Shown here piece after piece: positions 23,683-32,393 of a stretch of 35,495 nucleotides of DNA. Source of the stretch: Capnocytophaga sp. Its GTDB lineage: Bacteria; Bacteroidota; Bacteroidia; Flavobacteriales; Flavobacteriaceae. Location of the stretch: NCBI GenBank assembly GCA_030538675.1, contig JAUNTM010000017.1, positions 1-35,495 on the forward strand, in the 5' to 3' direction. The stretch's first letter is position 1, and each line of letters starts with the position of its first letter. The notes beneath the pieces were generated by a model that saw nothing but the letters and a program-made list of their open reading frames with translations, had not been told where the DNA came from and did not search any database. Made by a program: the position numbers and the translations under genes.

Positions 23683-24390
23683 TAAAAAATTAATGACCGT
23701 AGCGGCGGCATGTAATCCGAAAGCGGCAGGCATGTAACTAATTGTTCCGTAGAATGATTTTTTAAAATTTGTTCCGTCGGTGTGTTGCATCGTGTCTTTC
23801 GGAGCGACTTCGGTAGAAAAAACGGCTTTGAAACCCGAATTAATTCCTTCTTTTCGGAGACGTTTGCGAATGTATTTTGCCAACGGGCAGTCACGGGTTT
23901 TATGGATATCGGCAACTTTTATTTTGGAAGGGTCAAGCACACCGCCGGCGCCCATACTGCTCACGAGTTTTACTTTTTTGCGTTTGGCGGCTTTGATAAG
24001 ATTGAGTTTGGGCGTGATGCTATCAATGCAATCCACCACATAATCATATTCTTCCGATACCAATTCGTAGGCACGCTCGGGCGATAGAAATTCTTCCAAT
24101 ACGGTCAGTTCGAGTTCGGGACTGATGTCAAGCAAACGGGTGGCGAGCGTCGCTGCTTTGGATTTTCCGATGGTGCTGTGCAAAGCCATCAATTGGCGGT
24201 TGATGTTGGTAATGTCAAACGCATCGCCGTCAACAATCGTCATTTTCCCGACGCCACTGCGTGCGATAAATTCCGCCGCAAACGAGCCTACGCCACCCAA
24301 CCCGACAACTAATACATTTGCCTGTTTCAGCCGGGCCATACCATCCGATTTTACTAACAATTCGGTTCTTTCGAGCCAATTTTTTGTCAT
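23650..24390 (-). CDS. tcdA: tRNA threonylcarbamoyladenosine dehydratase
   Basis: A 246-residue E1-like enzyme that uses ATP to cyclise N6-threonylcarbamoyladenosine at position 37 of tRNAs reading ANN codons. The Rossmann signature VLVVGLGGVGSFAAEFIARSG is at residues 26-46, followed by DGDAFDITNINRQLMA, the Asp in YDYVVDCIDSITPK, and SMGAGGVLDPSK. The tail region with YGTISYMPAAFGLHAAATVI is typical of TcdA/CsdL. The final ten residues come from a 7-bp repeat array and are probably a recent extension. It has a promoter at 24419-24448 and is divergent from the Crp/Fnr gene. Confidence 0.94.
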   Translation of the reverse strand: MTKNWLERTELLVKSDGMARLKQANVLVVGLGGVGSFAAEFIARSGVGKMTIVDGDAFDITNINRQLMALHSTIGKSKAATLATRLLDISPELELTVLEEFLSPERAYELVSEEYDYVVDCIDSITPKLNLIKAAKRKKVKLVSSMGAGGVLDPSKIKVADIHKTRDCPLAKYIRKRLRKEGINSGFKAVFSTEVAPKDTMQHTDGTNFKKSFYGTISYMPAAFGLHAAATVINFLVESGELKMES

Positions 24391-24418
24391 ATTTTAGTCT
24401 GTTATTTAAAAGAAGGTG

Positions 24419-24448
24419 CAAAAATAACACGATAAATGATTTGTGCAA
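24419..24448 (-). promoter_or_regulatory. Promoter of tcdA
   Basis: On the minus strand TTG (24446-24448), 19-nt spacer, TATTTTTG (24419-24426), about 28 nt before the tcdA ATG. Both elements and spacing fit the Bacteroidota form. Confidence 0.65.
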
Positions 24449-24471
24449 GAATAGGAAGAGATTAAATTACA

Positions 24472-24519
24472 ACACCCTTTCGAGAAATCACCTTACGGCA
24501 ACTCCAAGAAAGGGCGTGT
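24472..24519 (-). ncRNA. Candidate small structured RNA or repeat (hairpin)
   Basis: CCCTTTC (24475-24481) pairs with GAAAGGG (24508-24514), extended by ACA/TGT (24472-24474 with 24517-24519) across a 2-nt bulge and by GAG/CTC inside. The loop contains CACCTTACGGCAA, which is GC-richer than its surroundings. A minus-strand promoter-like element at 24555-24583 would start a transcript about 30 nt before it. I match it to no known RNA family; a dispersed repeat is equally possible. Confidence 0.25.
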
Positions 24520-24658
24520 AAAAACTATTTGCTATGAAAAAATCTTTTTCAGGGCAAAGGTAAGGCGCTTTGTTTACTGTCAATGCACAGAATTGTGCAA
24601 ATTCATGTATTGAAGGTGTTTTTTTGCTGTGATACGAAATGTTGTTTTCTTATTCGCA

Positions 24659-24690
24659 TTTGGTCGTCCCTCCGAATTATTGTATCTTTG
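24659..24690 (+). promoter_or_regulatory. Promoter of the Crp/Fnr-family gene
   Basis: TTTG (24659-24662), a 20-nt spacer and TATCTTTG (24683-24690): an exact match to the Bacteroidota consensus. The leader to the ATG at 24715 would be under 20 nt. Confidence 0.75.
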
Positions 24691-24714
24691 GTCTTTTAAC
24701 TATTTGCGGGCTAT

Positions 24715-25281
24715 ATGGATATTGCTAATTATTTACAAAAACATCATTTCGATGGAGTTCAGTCGGAAATCATCAGAAATCACGGCGAAATACAATCGTT
24801 CAAAAAAGGAGATTTTTTTGTTACGAAAGGACAAATCAGCAATCGTGTGGGATTTATTCTCAACGGAATGTTCTATGCTTACGAAATTGATGCACAAGGC
24901 AATAAGAAAATATTTCGCTTCTTCTACGCCCCGATATTTTATTTGGTGGTGGATTACGAAAGCTACGTACGCCACAAAACTTCTCAGTTTACCATAGAAG
25001 CTTTAGAAGATACACAGGTCTTAGTTTTTCACAAAGAGCAAATAGAATTACTGTATGCGACTATGCCCGAGTTTGCCCGATTGTATCGTTATGAAGTAGA
25101 CCAGATGCTGATACGGACGTTGCGGGTTATTCGTATTTTTCAGAAATCCAATACGTACGAACGCATGCAATTGCTCAAAAATACTTCTCCTGAACTTTTC
25201 ACCAGAGTTCCGTACTCGTATCTGGCATCGTATTTGGGCGTACACCGCAATACTTTTAGCGAAGCAATGAAGCGGTTGTAG
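24715..25281 (+). CDS. Crp/Fnr-family transcriptional regulator
   Basis: A 188-residue regulator with an N-terminal cyclic-nucleotide-binding-like beta-roll (about residues 20-115, with KGDFFVTKGQISNRVGFI and FRFFYAPIF) and a C-terminal winged helix reaching the end (TRVPYSYLASYLGVHRNTFS). No cysteine cluster for an iron-sulfur centre is present, so it is not an FNR-type oxygen sensor; the Arg-Ser phosphate-binding motif of true cAMP receptors is also not evident. This is the common orphan Bacteroidota subtype. It has a clean promoter and no cotranscribed target, so its regulon is unknown. Confidence 0.9.
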   Translation: MDIANYLQKHHFDGVQSEIIRNHGEIQSFKKGDFFVTKGQISNRVGFILNGMFYAYEIDAQGNKKIFRFFYAPIFYLVVDYESYVRHKTSQFTIEALEDTQVLVFHKEQIELLYATMPEFARLYRYEVDQMLIRTLRVIRIFQKSNTYERMQLLKNTSPELFTRVPYSYLASYLGVHRNTFSEAMKRL

Positions 25282-25354
25282 CGCCTGCCCGACAGACATT
25301 TGCTTTCCGTTGCCGGTATCTGAAAATATTTTTTCCAAAAATCCTTTTTTTGAT

Positions 25355-25362
25355 TATATTTG
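25355..25362 (+). promoter_or_regulatory. -7 promoter element of lepA
   Basis: TATATTTG at 25355-25362 matches TAnnTTTG, 29 nt before the lepA ATG. The region expected to hold the -33 element is only T-rich (TTTTCC at 25331-25336). Confidence 0.5.
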
Positions 25363-25391
25363 CCAATTCATCTATTTGAAAAAATATTTAC

Positions 25392-27188
25392 ATGAAGAAC
25401 ATTCGCAATTTTTGCATCATCGCCCATATTGACCACGGTAAAAGTACACTCGCCGACCGTCTGCTCGACTTTACCAACTCGGTAACCGAGCGTGAACGGC
25501 AAGACCAACTGCTCGACAATATGGATCTCGAACGCGAGCGAGGCATTACCATCAAGAGCCATGCCATACAAATGGAATACGAATACCAAGGCGAAACCTA
25601 TATTCTCAATTTGATTGATACGCCGGGGCATGTCGATTTTTCGTATGAAGTATCACGCTCGATTGCTGCCTGCGAAGGCGCTTTACTGATTGTCGATGCA
25701 GCGCAAAGTATTCAGGCTCAGACGATTTCAAATCTTTACCTCGCTCTTGAAAACGATTTGGAAATCATTCCTATTCTCAATAAAATCGACCTGCCAAGTG
25801 CCAATCCGGAAGAAGTAAAAGACGATATTGTCGATTTGCTCGGATGTAACCATGACGATATCATCCCCGCAAGCGGAAAAACAGGACTTGGCGTGGAAAA
25901 TATTCTCTCGGCGATTATAGAACGCATTCCTGCCCCCAAGGGCGACCCCAACGCTCCGTTGCAAGCCCTGATTTTCGACTCGGTGTACAACCCGTTTCGA
26001 GGGGTAGAAACGTATTTTCGTATCATGAACGGTGAAATTCGCAAAGGCGAAAAAATCCGCTTTATGGCGACCAAAAAAGACTATTTTGCCGACGAAATCG
26101 GGACGCTCAAGCTCAAGCAACAACCCAAAGACATTATCCGTACCGGCGATGTGGGCTACCTTATCACCGGGATAAAAGATGCCCGCGAAGTGAAAGTGGG
26201 CGATACGGTAACGAGTTCGGCAAACCCTTGCGGAAATGCCATTGAAGGATTTGAAAACGTAAAACCGATGGTATTCGCAGGGATTTACCCTGTTGATACT
26301 GAGGATTATGAAGAGCTTCGTTCGTCAATGGAGAAATTGCAACTCAACGATGCGTCGCTGGTTTTTGCTCCCGAAAGTTCGGCGGCATTGGGCTTCGGCT
26401 TCCGTTGCGGTTTCCTCGGGATGCTCCACTTGGAAATCATCCAGGAACGCCTCGAACGCGAATTTGACATGACGGTCATCACTACTGTTCCCAACGTGAG
26501 TTATCACGCTTTCACCAAAAAAGAACCCGAGAAAGCCATTGTGGTGAATAACCCTTCGGATTTGCCTGAACCGTCGAAACTCGACCGCGTGGAAGAACCG
26601 TACATCAAGGCTTCCATCATCACAAAATCGGATTTTATCGGGCAGGTGATGTCGCTCTGCATCGAAAAACGGGGGCAAATCACGAACCAGACGTACCTCA
26701 CAACCGAACGTGTGGAGCTCAATTTCGATATGCCTTTGGCGGAGATTGTATTCGACTTTTACGACCGGCTCAAAACGGTTTCGAAAGGATACGCTTCGTT
26801 TGATTATTCGCCTATCGGGATGCGTGCCTCGAATTTGGTAAAGGTCGATGTGCTGATTAATGCCCAATCGGTGGATGCTCTTTCGGCACTGATTCATGCC
26901 GACAATGCGTACAACATCGGTAAAAAAATGTGCGAAAAACTGCGGGAACTCATTCCGCGCCAGCAGTTCGACATTCCGATACAGGCTGCCATCGGGGCGA
27001 AAATCATCGCTCGCGAAACTATTAAAGCACTCCGCAAAGACGTTACCGCAAAATGCTACGGAGGCGACATCTCGCGTAAGCGGAAACTTCTTGAAAAACA
27101 GAAAAAAGGTAAAAAACGCATGCGGCAAGTAGGGAATGTAGAAATTCCGCAACAGGCGTTTATGGCGGTTTTGAAGCTCAACGATTAA
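25392..27188 (+). CDS. lepA: Elongation factor 4 (ribosome back-translocase GTPase)
   Basis: A 598-residue translational GTPase. The G domain shows [14 protein letters not shown] (G1, residues 11-24), [10 protein letters not shown] (G2), [12 protein letters not shown] (G3) and LNKIDLPSA (G4). EF-G-like domains II, III and V follow, and the C-terminal domain unique to LepA is present with [20 protein letters not shown] and the conserved end [14 protein letters not shown]. The length is exactly typical. It is transcribed from its own promoter and closed by the hairpin at 27196-27221. Confidence 0.97.
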   Translation: MKNIRNFCIIAHIDHGKSTLADRLLDFTNSVTERERQDQLLDNMDLERERGITIKSHAIQMEYEYQGETYILNLIDTPGHVDFSYEVSRSIAACEGALLIVDAAQSIQAQTISNLYLALENDLEIIPILNKIDLPSANPEEVKDDIVDLLGCNHDDIIPASGKTGLGVENILSAIIERIPAPKGDPNAPLQALIFDSVYNPFRGVETYFRIMNGEIRKGEKIRFMATKKDYFADEIGTLKLKQQPKDIIRTGDVGYLITGIKDAREVKVGDTVTSSANPCGNAIEGFENVKPMVFAGIYPVDTEDYEELRSSMEKLQLNDASLVFAPESSAALGFGFRCGFLGMLHLEIIQERLEREFDMTVITTVPNVSYHAFTKKEPEKAIVVNNPSDLPEPSKLDRVEEPYIKASIITKSDFIGQVMSLCIEKRGQITNQTYLTTERVELNFDMPLAEIVFDFYDRLKTVSKGYASFDYSPIGMRASNLVKVDVLINAQSVDALSALIHADNAYNIGKKMCEKLRELIPRQQFDIPIQAAIGAKIIARETIKALRKDVTAKCYGGDISRKRKLLEKQKKGKKRMRQVGNVEIPQQAFMAVLKLND

Positions 27189-27195
27189 TCATATT

Positions 27196-27230
27196 CAGCG
27201 GATGGTTGTAAATATCCGCTGTTTATATTT
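27196..27230 (+). terminator. Terminator of lepA
   Basis: CAGCGGAT (27196-27203) pairs with ATCCGCTG (27214-27221) around a 10-nt loop, followed by the T-rich TTTATATTT. It begins 7 nt after the lepA stop. Confidence 0.65.
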
Positions 27231-27234
27231 CTAA

Positions 27235-27370
27235 AAAACGTCCGAAAAATCATATTTGATAAGAATCGAATTTTATAAAAATACGTGAGCTCGATGTAAT
27301 ATCCAACGGATATTACATCGAACTCTCACGTTAAAAATGAGACTTCCAAATGTGATTTTTCGGACGTTTT
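27235..27370. repeat. Nested 136-bp palindromic element, copy 2 of the dispersed repeat
   Basis: Outer arms of 24 bp (27235-27258 and 27347-27370, starting AAAACGTCCGAAAAATCA) pair with one mismatch. Inner arms of 14 bp, TCGATGTAATATCC (27291-27304) and its complement (27308-27321), close on a 3-nt loop, and ACGTGAG/CTCACGT (27283-27289 with 27325-27331) extends them. The inner part shares ACGTGAG..TCGATRTAATA with copy 1 near position 288. It fills the gap between the convergent lepA and ccsBA genes, ending 4 nt from the ccsBA stop, so it may also end both transcripts. Confidence 0.75.
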
Positions 27371-27374
27371 AGGT

Positions 27375-30300
27375 TTATTTTTTCTTGTAATGAATTCTGT
27401 ATCGCCACAGCGATACCGCTCCGAGTATCAATACAAAAGCAACAGAATAGTACACGAATGACGGCGTGATGATTTTCTCTCCGCTGGCGTAGCTGTGCAA
27501 TCCCGAAAGGTAGAAATTCACTCCGAAATAGGTCATCAGAATGCTGAAAAATGAGACAACACTTGCAAAACTGAACGCCCAGCGTCCTCGAAGTCCCGGA
27601 ACTAATCGCATGTGTATCACAAACGCATAGACCATAATGCTCACCAGAGCCCACGTTTCTTTCGGGTCCCAGCCCCAATAGCGTCCCCAACTTTCGTTTG
27701 CCCACATGCCGCCTAAGAAATTCCCAATGGTGAGCATCACTAACCCGACGGTTAAGGCTAATTCGTTGACAATCACCAATTCTTGTATGGCAAGCGAGAG
27801 TTTCTTTTTGTTCTTCTCGTTCGTGAAAATCATCAGAAACATACAGACGATACCGAGTATCATTCCCAAAGCGAACGGGCCATAACTCCCTACGATAACC
27901 GCTACGTGTATCATCAGCCAATAGCTGTTGAGAACGGGTTGCAGCGTACCGATAGAAGGATCCATCCAATTCCAATGAGCAATCATCAGTATCATTGCCG
28001 TTACAAATGCCGTTGAGGCCAGCGTAAGCGGCGACCGCCGTGCGAAAAGAACCCCGATGCCCATCGTTGCCCAAGCTACGTATATCATGCTTTCGTAAGC
28101 ATCGCTCCATGGAGCATGTCCCGAGACATACCAACGGGCTATCAATCCCAGTGTATGCAATGCAAATAGGAAATATATCAAATACGCACTGAGGTTACTT
28201 GCCATTCGCAAAGGTTTGCTGTCGGAAAAAATACGGACAATCAATATGACGAACATAAAAACACCCGCGTACATATACCAACTGAACAATCGTTTGAAAA
28301 TGTCGTATTTATTATATGCGATTTCAGCTTTGATTTTGTCTTCCGAAGGCAATACTTCTCCGCCGTGATTTTGTTGGTTTTTTTTGAACGCATCGAGCAG
28401 TTTGTCGGCATTTGTGTAATCGCCTGTATGGATGGCATCACGCAACATGTTCAGATAAAGTGGCACGGAGCCGTGTATGAAATTGGCGTAAAGCGTATCG
28501 CGGACTACGGCCGGGTTTTCCCGGAATTCCAATGTGGAAATCCATTTGTTATTAGTATCTTCCAAAAGTGGGAAAATCTTCAAAATATCTCCCGACAAAG
28601 CACGGTTCAGCAGGGCAAGCCGTTGGTCAACATCTTTAAAATCTTTCTGAAATTGGTTGGGCGTGTTGGTCGAATAAGCTTCTTGCAGATATGGCGACAG
28701 CTTGTACCGCATACGGTCGTCAAAGAAATTCACGGCACGGACGTACTTTTGTTTTTTCTCTACGCCGAGAATGTTGTGCAGGCTGTCATTGTCCCGTTTG
28801 ACATACATAAAATCAATATGATACCACACCGACGGATTGAGCAACATCGAAAGAAAAACCTGATTGGCATCCATGCCTTTGTAAGTATCGCTTTTACTCA
28901 TCTTCCGTAGTAATTCCGAAGCAAACGTATGTACGGGTTTCATCCGTCCGGCATCTTGGATAACAAGTTCTCCAAATTTTTCTGCGTGTGCAGGGCTGAT
29001 GGTCGTAGCCTTCAGCACCGAGTCTGTTTCGCGTTCGCTAAGCGTTTCGGCATGTTGCCCCATTGCTGGGAATGCCAATAAAACAAGTAACACCGAGAGT
29101 TTTGCCCGTTTGCCTTGGATTTCTTTGAGCTGTTTTCCTAACTTAACGAAGCGGGATTTTCCGATAAACATAAATGCTATGAGCCCGCCGTAAAGCAAGA
29201 AATATCCGATGTACGTGATGAGCGTTCCCCAATAATCTTGGTTGACCGACAGTACTGACCCCAACTCATCGGGATGGAATGAGGCTTGGAAAAAACGGTA
29301 GCCTTTGTAGTTCAATATGTGGTTCATATAGATGTCGTAATCAAATTTTTCGTCGGAATTAACGGTTACTTTACTCATAAATGACGAATAACTTTTTTCT
29401 GTTCCGGGATATTTGTCGGCAATAAAATCATTGAGCGTAATGCTAAACGGCAGCTGCTCCCGACGCGAACCATAATACAGATGAAAATCCAAATCGCCCA
29501 CCATAACTGTCGTGGGTTCATTGATATAGCCTTTTCCTCCTATTACGGCAATGTCACGCTCTTCGCCTCCCGAACGAACGGTAAAGACCACCGCATTGGG
29601 GCTTTCTTTGGTGATTTGGTCTTCGGGCAACGGCTGTACTCCCTCGCGCCCTCGTACCATCGGTTCGGGAATTACGAAGCTCATCTCGCCCAGCGTGTAC
29701 AGTGAGCGTAGATGAAACGGCTGAATGCTGTCTTTCTGTACAGGAAAACGCTCTTGCGTAGCCATCGTCATATAGCTTCCTTCAAAAGGCGTGTCGATGA
29801 AATTCCCGTCCTCGGTCATGCTGATATTGATAGCTCCGTCGGTGGGTCGGTTGAATGCAAAAAGGACGCCGTGTACATTCATGACCTGTCCGTAACCGAT
29901 GTAGTGTTCGTGCCGATTACCGCCGCCTGATTCTACGATTTTGAGGTAATATTGCCCGTTAGGGTCTTCCACAAAACCATCGGTGGCTCCACGGATAAAA
30001 TCCTTGTACGATACCTCAAAAGGAATGCCTTTAAATTCTGATTTCCAATGGTATTTATTATTGGCTTCTTTGGAAAAAAGTACTTCTTTTTGGTTCGATT
30101 TCCGTAAGCCTTCGCCACCGTGCATTCCGTCAACGAAAGCCGTGATGTAGGTGCGGTCAGAAAGATAAAAATCGGCCGTTTCGCCTTCGCGAAGCGACAT
30201 AATGCCCTCATCGCTGATGTATCGGGTGATGAACGCCCCCACAATGATAAACACCCATGACAAGTGCAGTAGCAACACCGCCCAATTCTCGCGTTTGAGA

Positions 30301-30512
30301 AGATTGTACCGCCTGATGTTGCCGATGAAATTGACCATAAACAGGAACATAATCAACTCAAACCACCATGCGTTGTATATCCATGCGCGTGCCGTCTCGA
30401 TGCTGTATCTCGTTTCGATGAAGGTTCCCAATCCCATAGCCACTGCAAATGTAACGAACAAAACCGCCATCAAACGGGTTGAAAAAATAATCTTGCCTAT
30501 TGATTTTATCAT
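27375..30512 (-). CDS. ccsBA: Cytochrome c biogenesis fusion protein CcsBA (System II haem lyase)
   Basis: A 1045-residue inner-membrane protein that moves haem across the membrane and attaches it to CXXCH motifs of c-type cytochromes. The N-terminal half is ResB/CcsB-like: membrane segments near residues 10-30, 48-65 and 78-97, a large periplasmic part, and another segment near 415-435. A hydrophobic stretch at about 470-485 (LSVLLVLLAFPAMG) precedes a second periplasmic part. The C-terminal half is CcsA with many membrane helices and the haem-handling motif GRYWGWDPKETWAL near residue 942. Bacteroidota usually carry this fused form. No other cytochrome c maturation gene is adjacent. A -7 element lies at 30540-30547. 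Confidence 0.93.
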   Translation of the reverse strand: MIKSIGKIIFSTRLMAVLFVTFAVAMGLGTFIETRYSIETARAWIYNAWWFELIMFLFMVNFIGNIRRYNLLKRENWAVLLLHLSWVFIIVGAFITRYISDEGIMSLREGETADFYLSDRTYITAFVDGMHGGEGLRKSNQKEVLFSKEANNKYHWKSEFKGIPFEVSYKDFIRGATDGFVEDPNGQYYLKIVESGGGNRHEHYIGYGQVMNVHGVLFAFNRPTDGAINISMTEDGNFIDTPFEGSYMTMATQERFPVQKDSIQPFHLRSLYTLGEMSFVIPEPMVRGREGVQPLPEDQITKESPNAVVFTVRSGGEERDIAVIGGKGYINEPTTVMVGDLDFHLYYGSRREQLPFSITLNDFIADKYPGTEKSYSSFMSKVTVNSDEKFDYDIYMNHILNYKGYRFFQASFHPDELGSVLSVNQDYWGTLITYIGYFLLYGGLIAFMFIGKSRFVKLGKQLKEIQGKRAKLSVLLVLLAFPAMGQHAETLSERETDSVLKATTISPAHAEKFGELVIQDAGRMKPVHTFASELLRKMSKSDTYKGMDANQVFLSMLLNPSVWYHIDFMYVKRDNDSLHNILGVEKKQKYVRAVNFFDDRMRYKLSPYLQEAYSTNTPNQFQKDFKDVDQRLALLNRALSGDILKIFPLLEDTNNKWISTLEFRENPAVVRDTLYANFIHGSVPLYLNMLRDAIHTGDYTNADKLLDAFKKNQQNHGGEVLPSEDKIKAEIAYNKYDIFKRLFSWYMYAGVFMFVILIVRIFSDSKPLRMASNLSAYLIYFLFALHTLGLIARWYVSGHAPWSDAYESMIYVAWATMGIGVLFARRSPLTLASTAFVTAMILMIAHWNWMDPSIGTLQPVLNSYWLMIHVAVIVGSYGPFALGMILGIVCMFLMIFTNEKNKKKLSLAIQELVIVNELALTVGLVMLTIGNFLGGMWANESWGRYWGWDPKETWALVSIMVYAFVIHMRLVPGLRGRWAFSFASVVSFFSILMTYFGVNFYLSGLHSYASGEKIITPSFVYYSVAFVLILGAVSLWRYRIHYKKK

Positions 30513-30539
30513 GATAAAAATTTTCTAAAACATAAACGG

Positions 30540-30547
30540 CAAAGATA
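30540..30547 (-). promoter_or_regulatory. -7 promoter element of ccsBA
   Basis: TATCTTTG on the minus strand, 27 nt before the ccsBA start. The -33 position has no clear TTG, so the call is weak but well placed. Confidence 0.45.
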
Positions 30548-30623
30548 CATTTTAATTTTGATAAAGTAAGTGTCAAAAAGTTTGGGTCTTTGAAAAAATG
30601 TTTGTATCCTAACAGGTGTAGCG

Positions 30624-32393
30624 TTAATGATAATGCCTCAATTGGTGTTCTTTTTGCCTTGCCGAACTGAAATTGGAAATCCGTTTTAGATAGCCGATGA
30701 TGCGTGTGCCGTAGTCCACGTTTTTGGAACCGCAATGGCTGCAATGCGTGAGCGTGCGTTTGTCAATGTGGTCGCAATCGTTGCAAATGGTTATTTTAAT
30801 ATTGAAACAGAAGTAGTTACATCCGGCTTTGGCAGTGGCGTTCATCAGTTTGAGGAAGCCTTGTTTGTTGGGAGTTTCTTCGAGGTTGAGGTGCAATGCC
30901 GAACCGCCGTCGAGGTATTGGACGGTTTCGTGTCCGTGCAAAATGATTTTGTCGATAACGTTGACCGACAAATCTTCCACCGGATAGAAATACGAATTGT
31001 AGCAATCCCTCTTTACCATAAATCCGTCCTTTTTGTCCCAAGCAGCGTTTTTCACTCCGAGGTTTTCGGCAGGAACAAATTCGGTGTTGAACAGATAGCC
31101 GTAGGTTTCTCGGGCAGTTTTGTTTACATCGTAAATGATTTTGAGCAACCGGGATACGAATTGCTTGTATTCAGGATTATTACCGGGCTGTATGCCTTGA
31201 CTTTCGGCGGCTTCGACCATGCCGTTGACACCCGTGGTAAGAAATTGTTTGTCAAGCGAGATAAATCCGCCGTCGTACACGGGGAGCAACCCGAATTGTT
31301 TGTATTCTTCGACAATTTTACGGTAAGCGACTTGGTATTTCGTTATTTTTTCCACTTCCGTTTTCAGGTCGCGACCTTGCTGTACAAGGCGGTTCATGTT
31401 GAGCGTGATGACGTTGATAGAGCCTGTGGACACGCCGCCCGCCCCGAGCGAGTAGCTGAAAGTGTGGTCGCTGATTTCGTTGCGTAGGCGGCAGCACGAA
31501 GCGAGGCTGTCGGCATTTTCCGATTGGTAAATGAAAAACGAATTGCCTTCGCTGAGTTCTTCGGCACACATCTCGGCAAAACGGCCGTCAATGGGCTGTC
31601 CGTCTTTCACGAGCATTGCTGCCGTAACCACGGGGAATGTCAGTACGGCTTTGGTGCGTTCGCAGTTGAACCATTTCATAAAGAATGACTGTAACTTGCA
31701 GAGGCTTTCCCATTGGGGTACAGACATATCGGGAAAAACAAAATCGCCAAACATACTCTCAAAATACAGACGGTCATAGAGCGAAATATTCCAAAAAACG
31801 GACTGATAACCACGTGCGGCGGCAGGTTGGTTTACGGCATAAATGACGTGCTGCAAGTGGTTTTCGATTTTTTTGGAATGCTTTTCAAGATAGTCGTTTC
31901 CGTAATCTTTTCGGGCGAAATAATCAAAATACAACAAAAACTCAACCGTTGCCAACGCTCCCGCAAATTGTGAACTGACGGCAAATACCAAGTTGACAAA
32001 TTCGCCACAAAAACTCTCCAAATGCTTGGGAGCACGGCTTTCGCCACCGAGTTTGGTAAGCCCGTCGAGCAGGAACGGGTACATGCTGATAGAAGCACAA
32101 TAGGGTTTGAGTGAGGTTTCGTCATGCACGTAAATCTCGTGGTTTTCTATCTGGCGGACGTACTCATCGGCGAGTTTTTGCCCGAACAGCGAGGCTATTT
32201 TTTCCTGTACGAGATAGCGGTTGACTTGAATATTGATGTCTTTATTGAGTTCGGCTTCCATCGTGGCGATGTTCTTGCTTGTTACGTTGGCATTGGCATC
32301 CATTTTGGCACCGTCGGCAGCATTGGAAGCGCGTAAGTAATCTTTGATGAAATTTGTTTTGGCTTTGAGTTGGGGTTCGTTTAGTCGTATCAT
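30624..32393 (-). CDS. nrdD: Anaerobic (class III) ribonucleoside-triphosphate reductase
   Basis: A 589-residue glycyl-radical enzyme that makes deoxyribonucleotides without oxygen. The start at 32393 (MIRLNEPQLKAK) is chosen because the open frame upstream merely reads nrdG in another frame. Visible are Cys99 in KPYCASISM, SCCRLRNEI (Cys300, Cys301), GAGGVSTGSINVITLNMNRL, a zinc ribbon with CNDC (537-540) and CSHC (551-554), and the radical loop RIIGYLK with Gly567. It lacks the N-terminal ATP-cone of the 712-residue E. coli enzyme. Its ATG overlaps the nrdG stop by one base, so NrdD and its activase are made together. Confidence 0.93.
   Translation of the reverse strand: MIRLNEPQLKAKTNFIKDYLRASNAADGAKMDANANVTSKNIATMEAELNKDINIQVNRYLVQEKIASLFGQKLADEYVRQIENHEIYVHDETSLKPYCASISMYPFLLDGLTKLGGESRAPKHLESFCGEFVNLVFAVSSQFAGALATVEFLLYFDYFARKDYGNDYLEKHSKKIENHLQHVIYAVNQPAAARGYQSVFWNISLYDRLYFESMFGDFVFPDMSVPQWESLCKLQSFFMKWFNCERTKAVLTFPVVTAAMLVKDGQPIDGRFAEMCAEELSEGNSFFIYQSENADSLASCCRLRNEISDHTFSYSLGAGGVSTGSINVITLNMNRLVQQGRDLKTEVEKITKYQVAYRKIVEEYKQFGLLPVYDGGFISLDKQFLTTGVNGMVEAAESQGIQPGNNPEYKQFVSRLLKIIYDVNKTARETYGYLFNTEFVPAENLGVKNAAWDKKDGFMVKRDCYNSYFYPVEDLSVNVIDKIILHGHETVQYLDGGSALHLNLEETPNKQGFLKLMNATAKAGCNYFCFNIKITICNDCDHIDKRTLTHCSHCGSKNVDYGTRIIGYLKRISNFSSARQKEHQLRHYH

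Larger units (their letters stand above)
24391..24714. other. Gene-free divergent region between tcdA and the Crp/Fnr gene (324 bp)
   Basis: It holds the tcdA promoter (24419-24448), the Crp/Fnr promoter (24659-24690), a further minus-strand promoter-like pair TTG-N18-TACCTTTG (24555-24583), and a hairpin at 24472-24519 lying between that element and the tcdA promoter. No open frame here looks like a protein gene. Confidence 0.6.

Noticed and set aside
24715..25281. Oxygen-sensing FNR identity for the Crp/Fnr regulator
   Set aside because: The protein has no cysteine cluster for an iron-sulfur centre.
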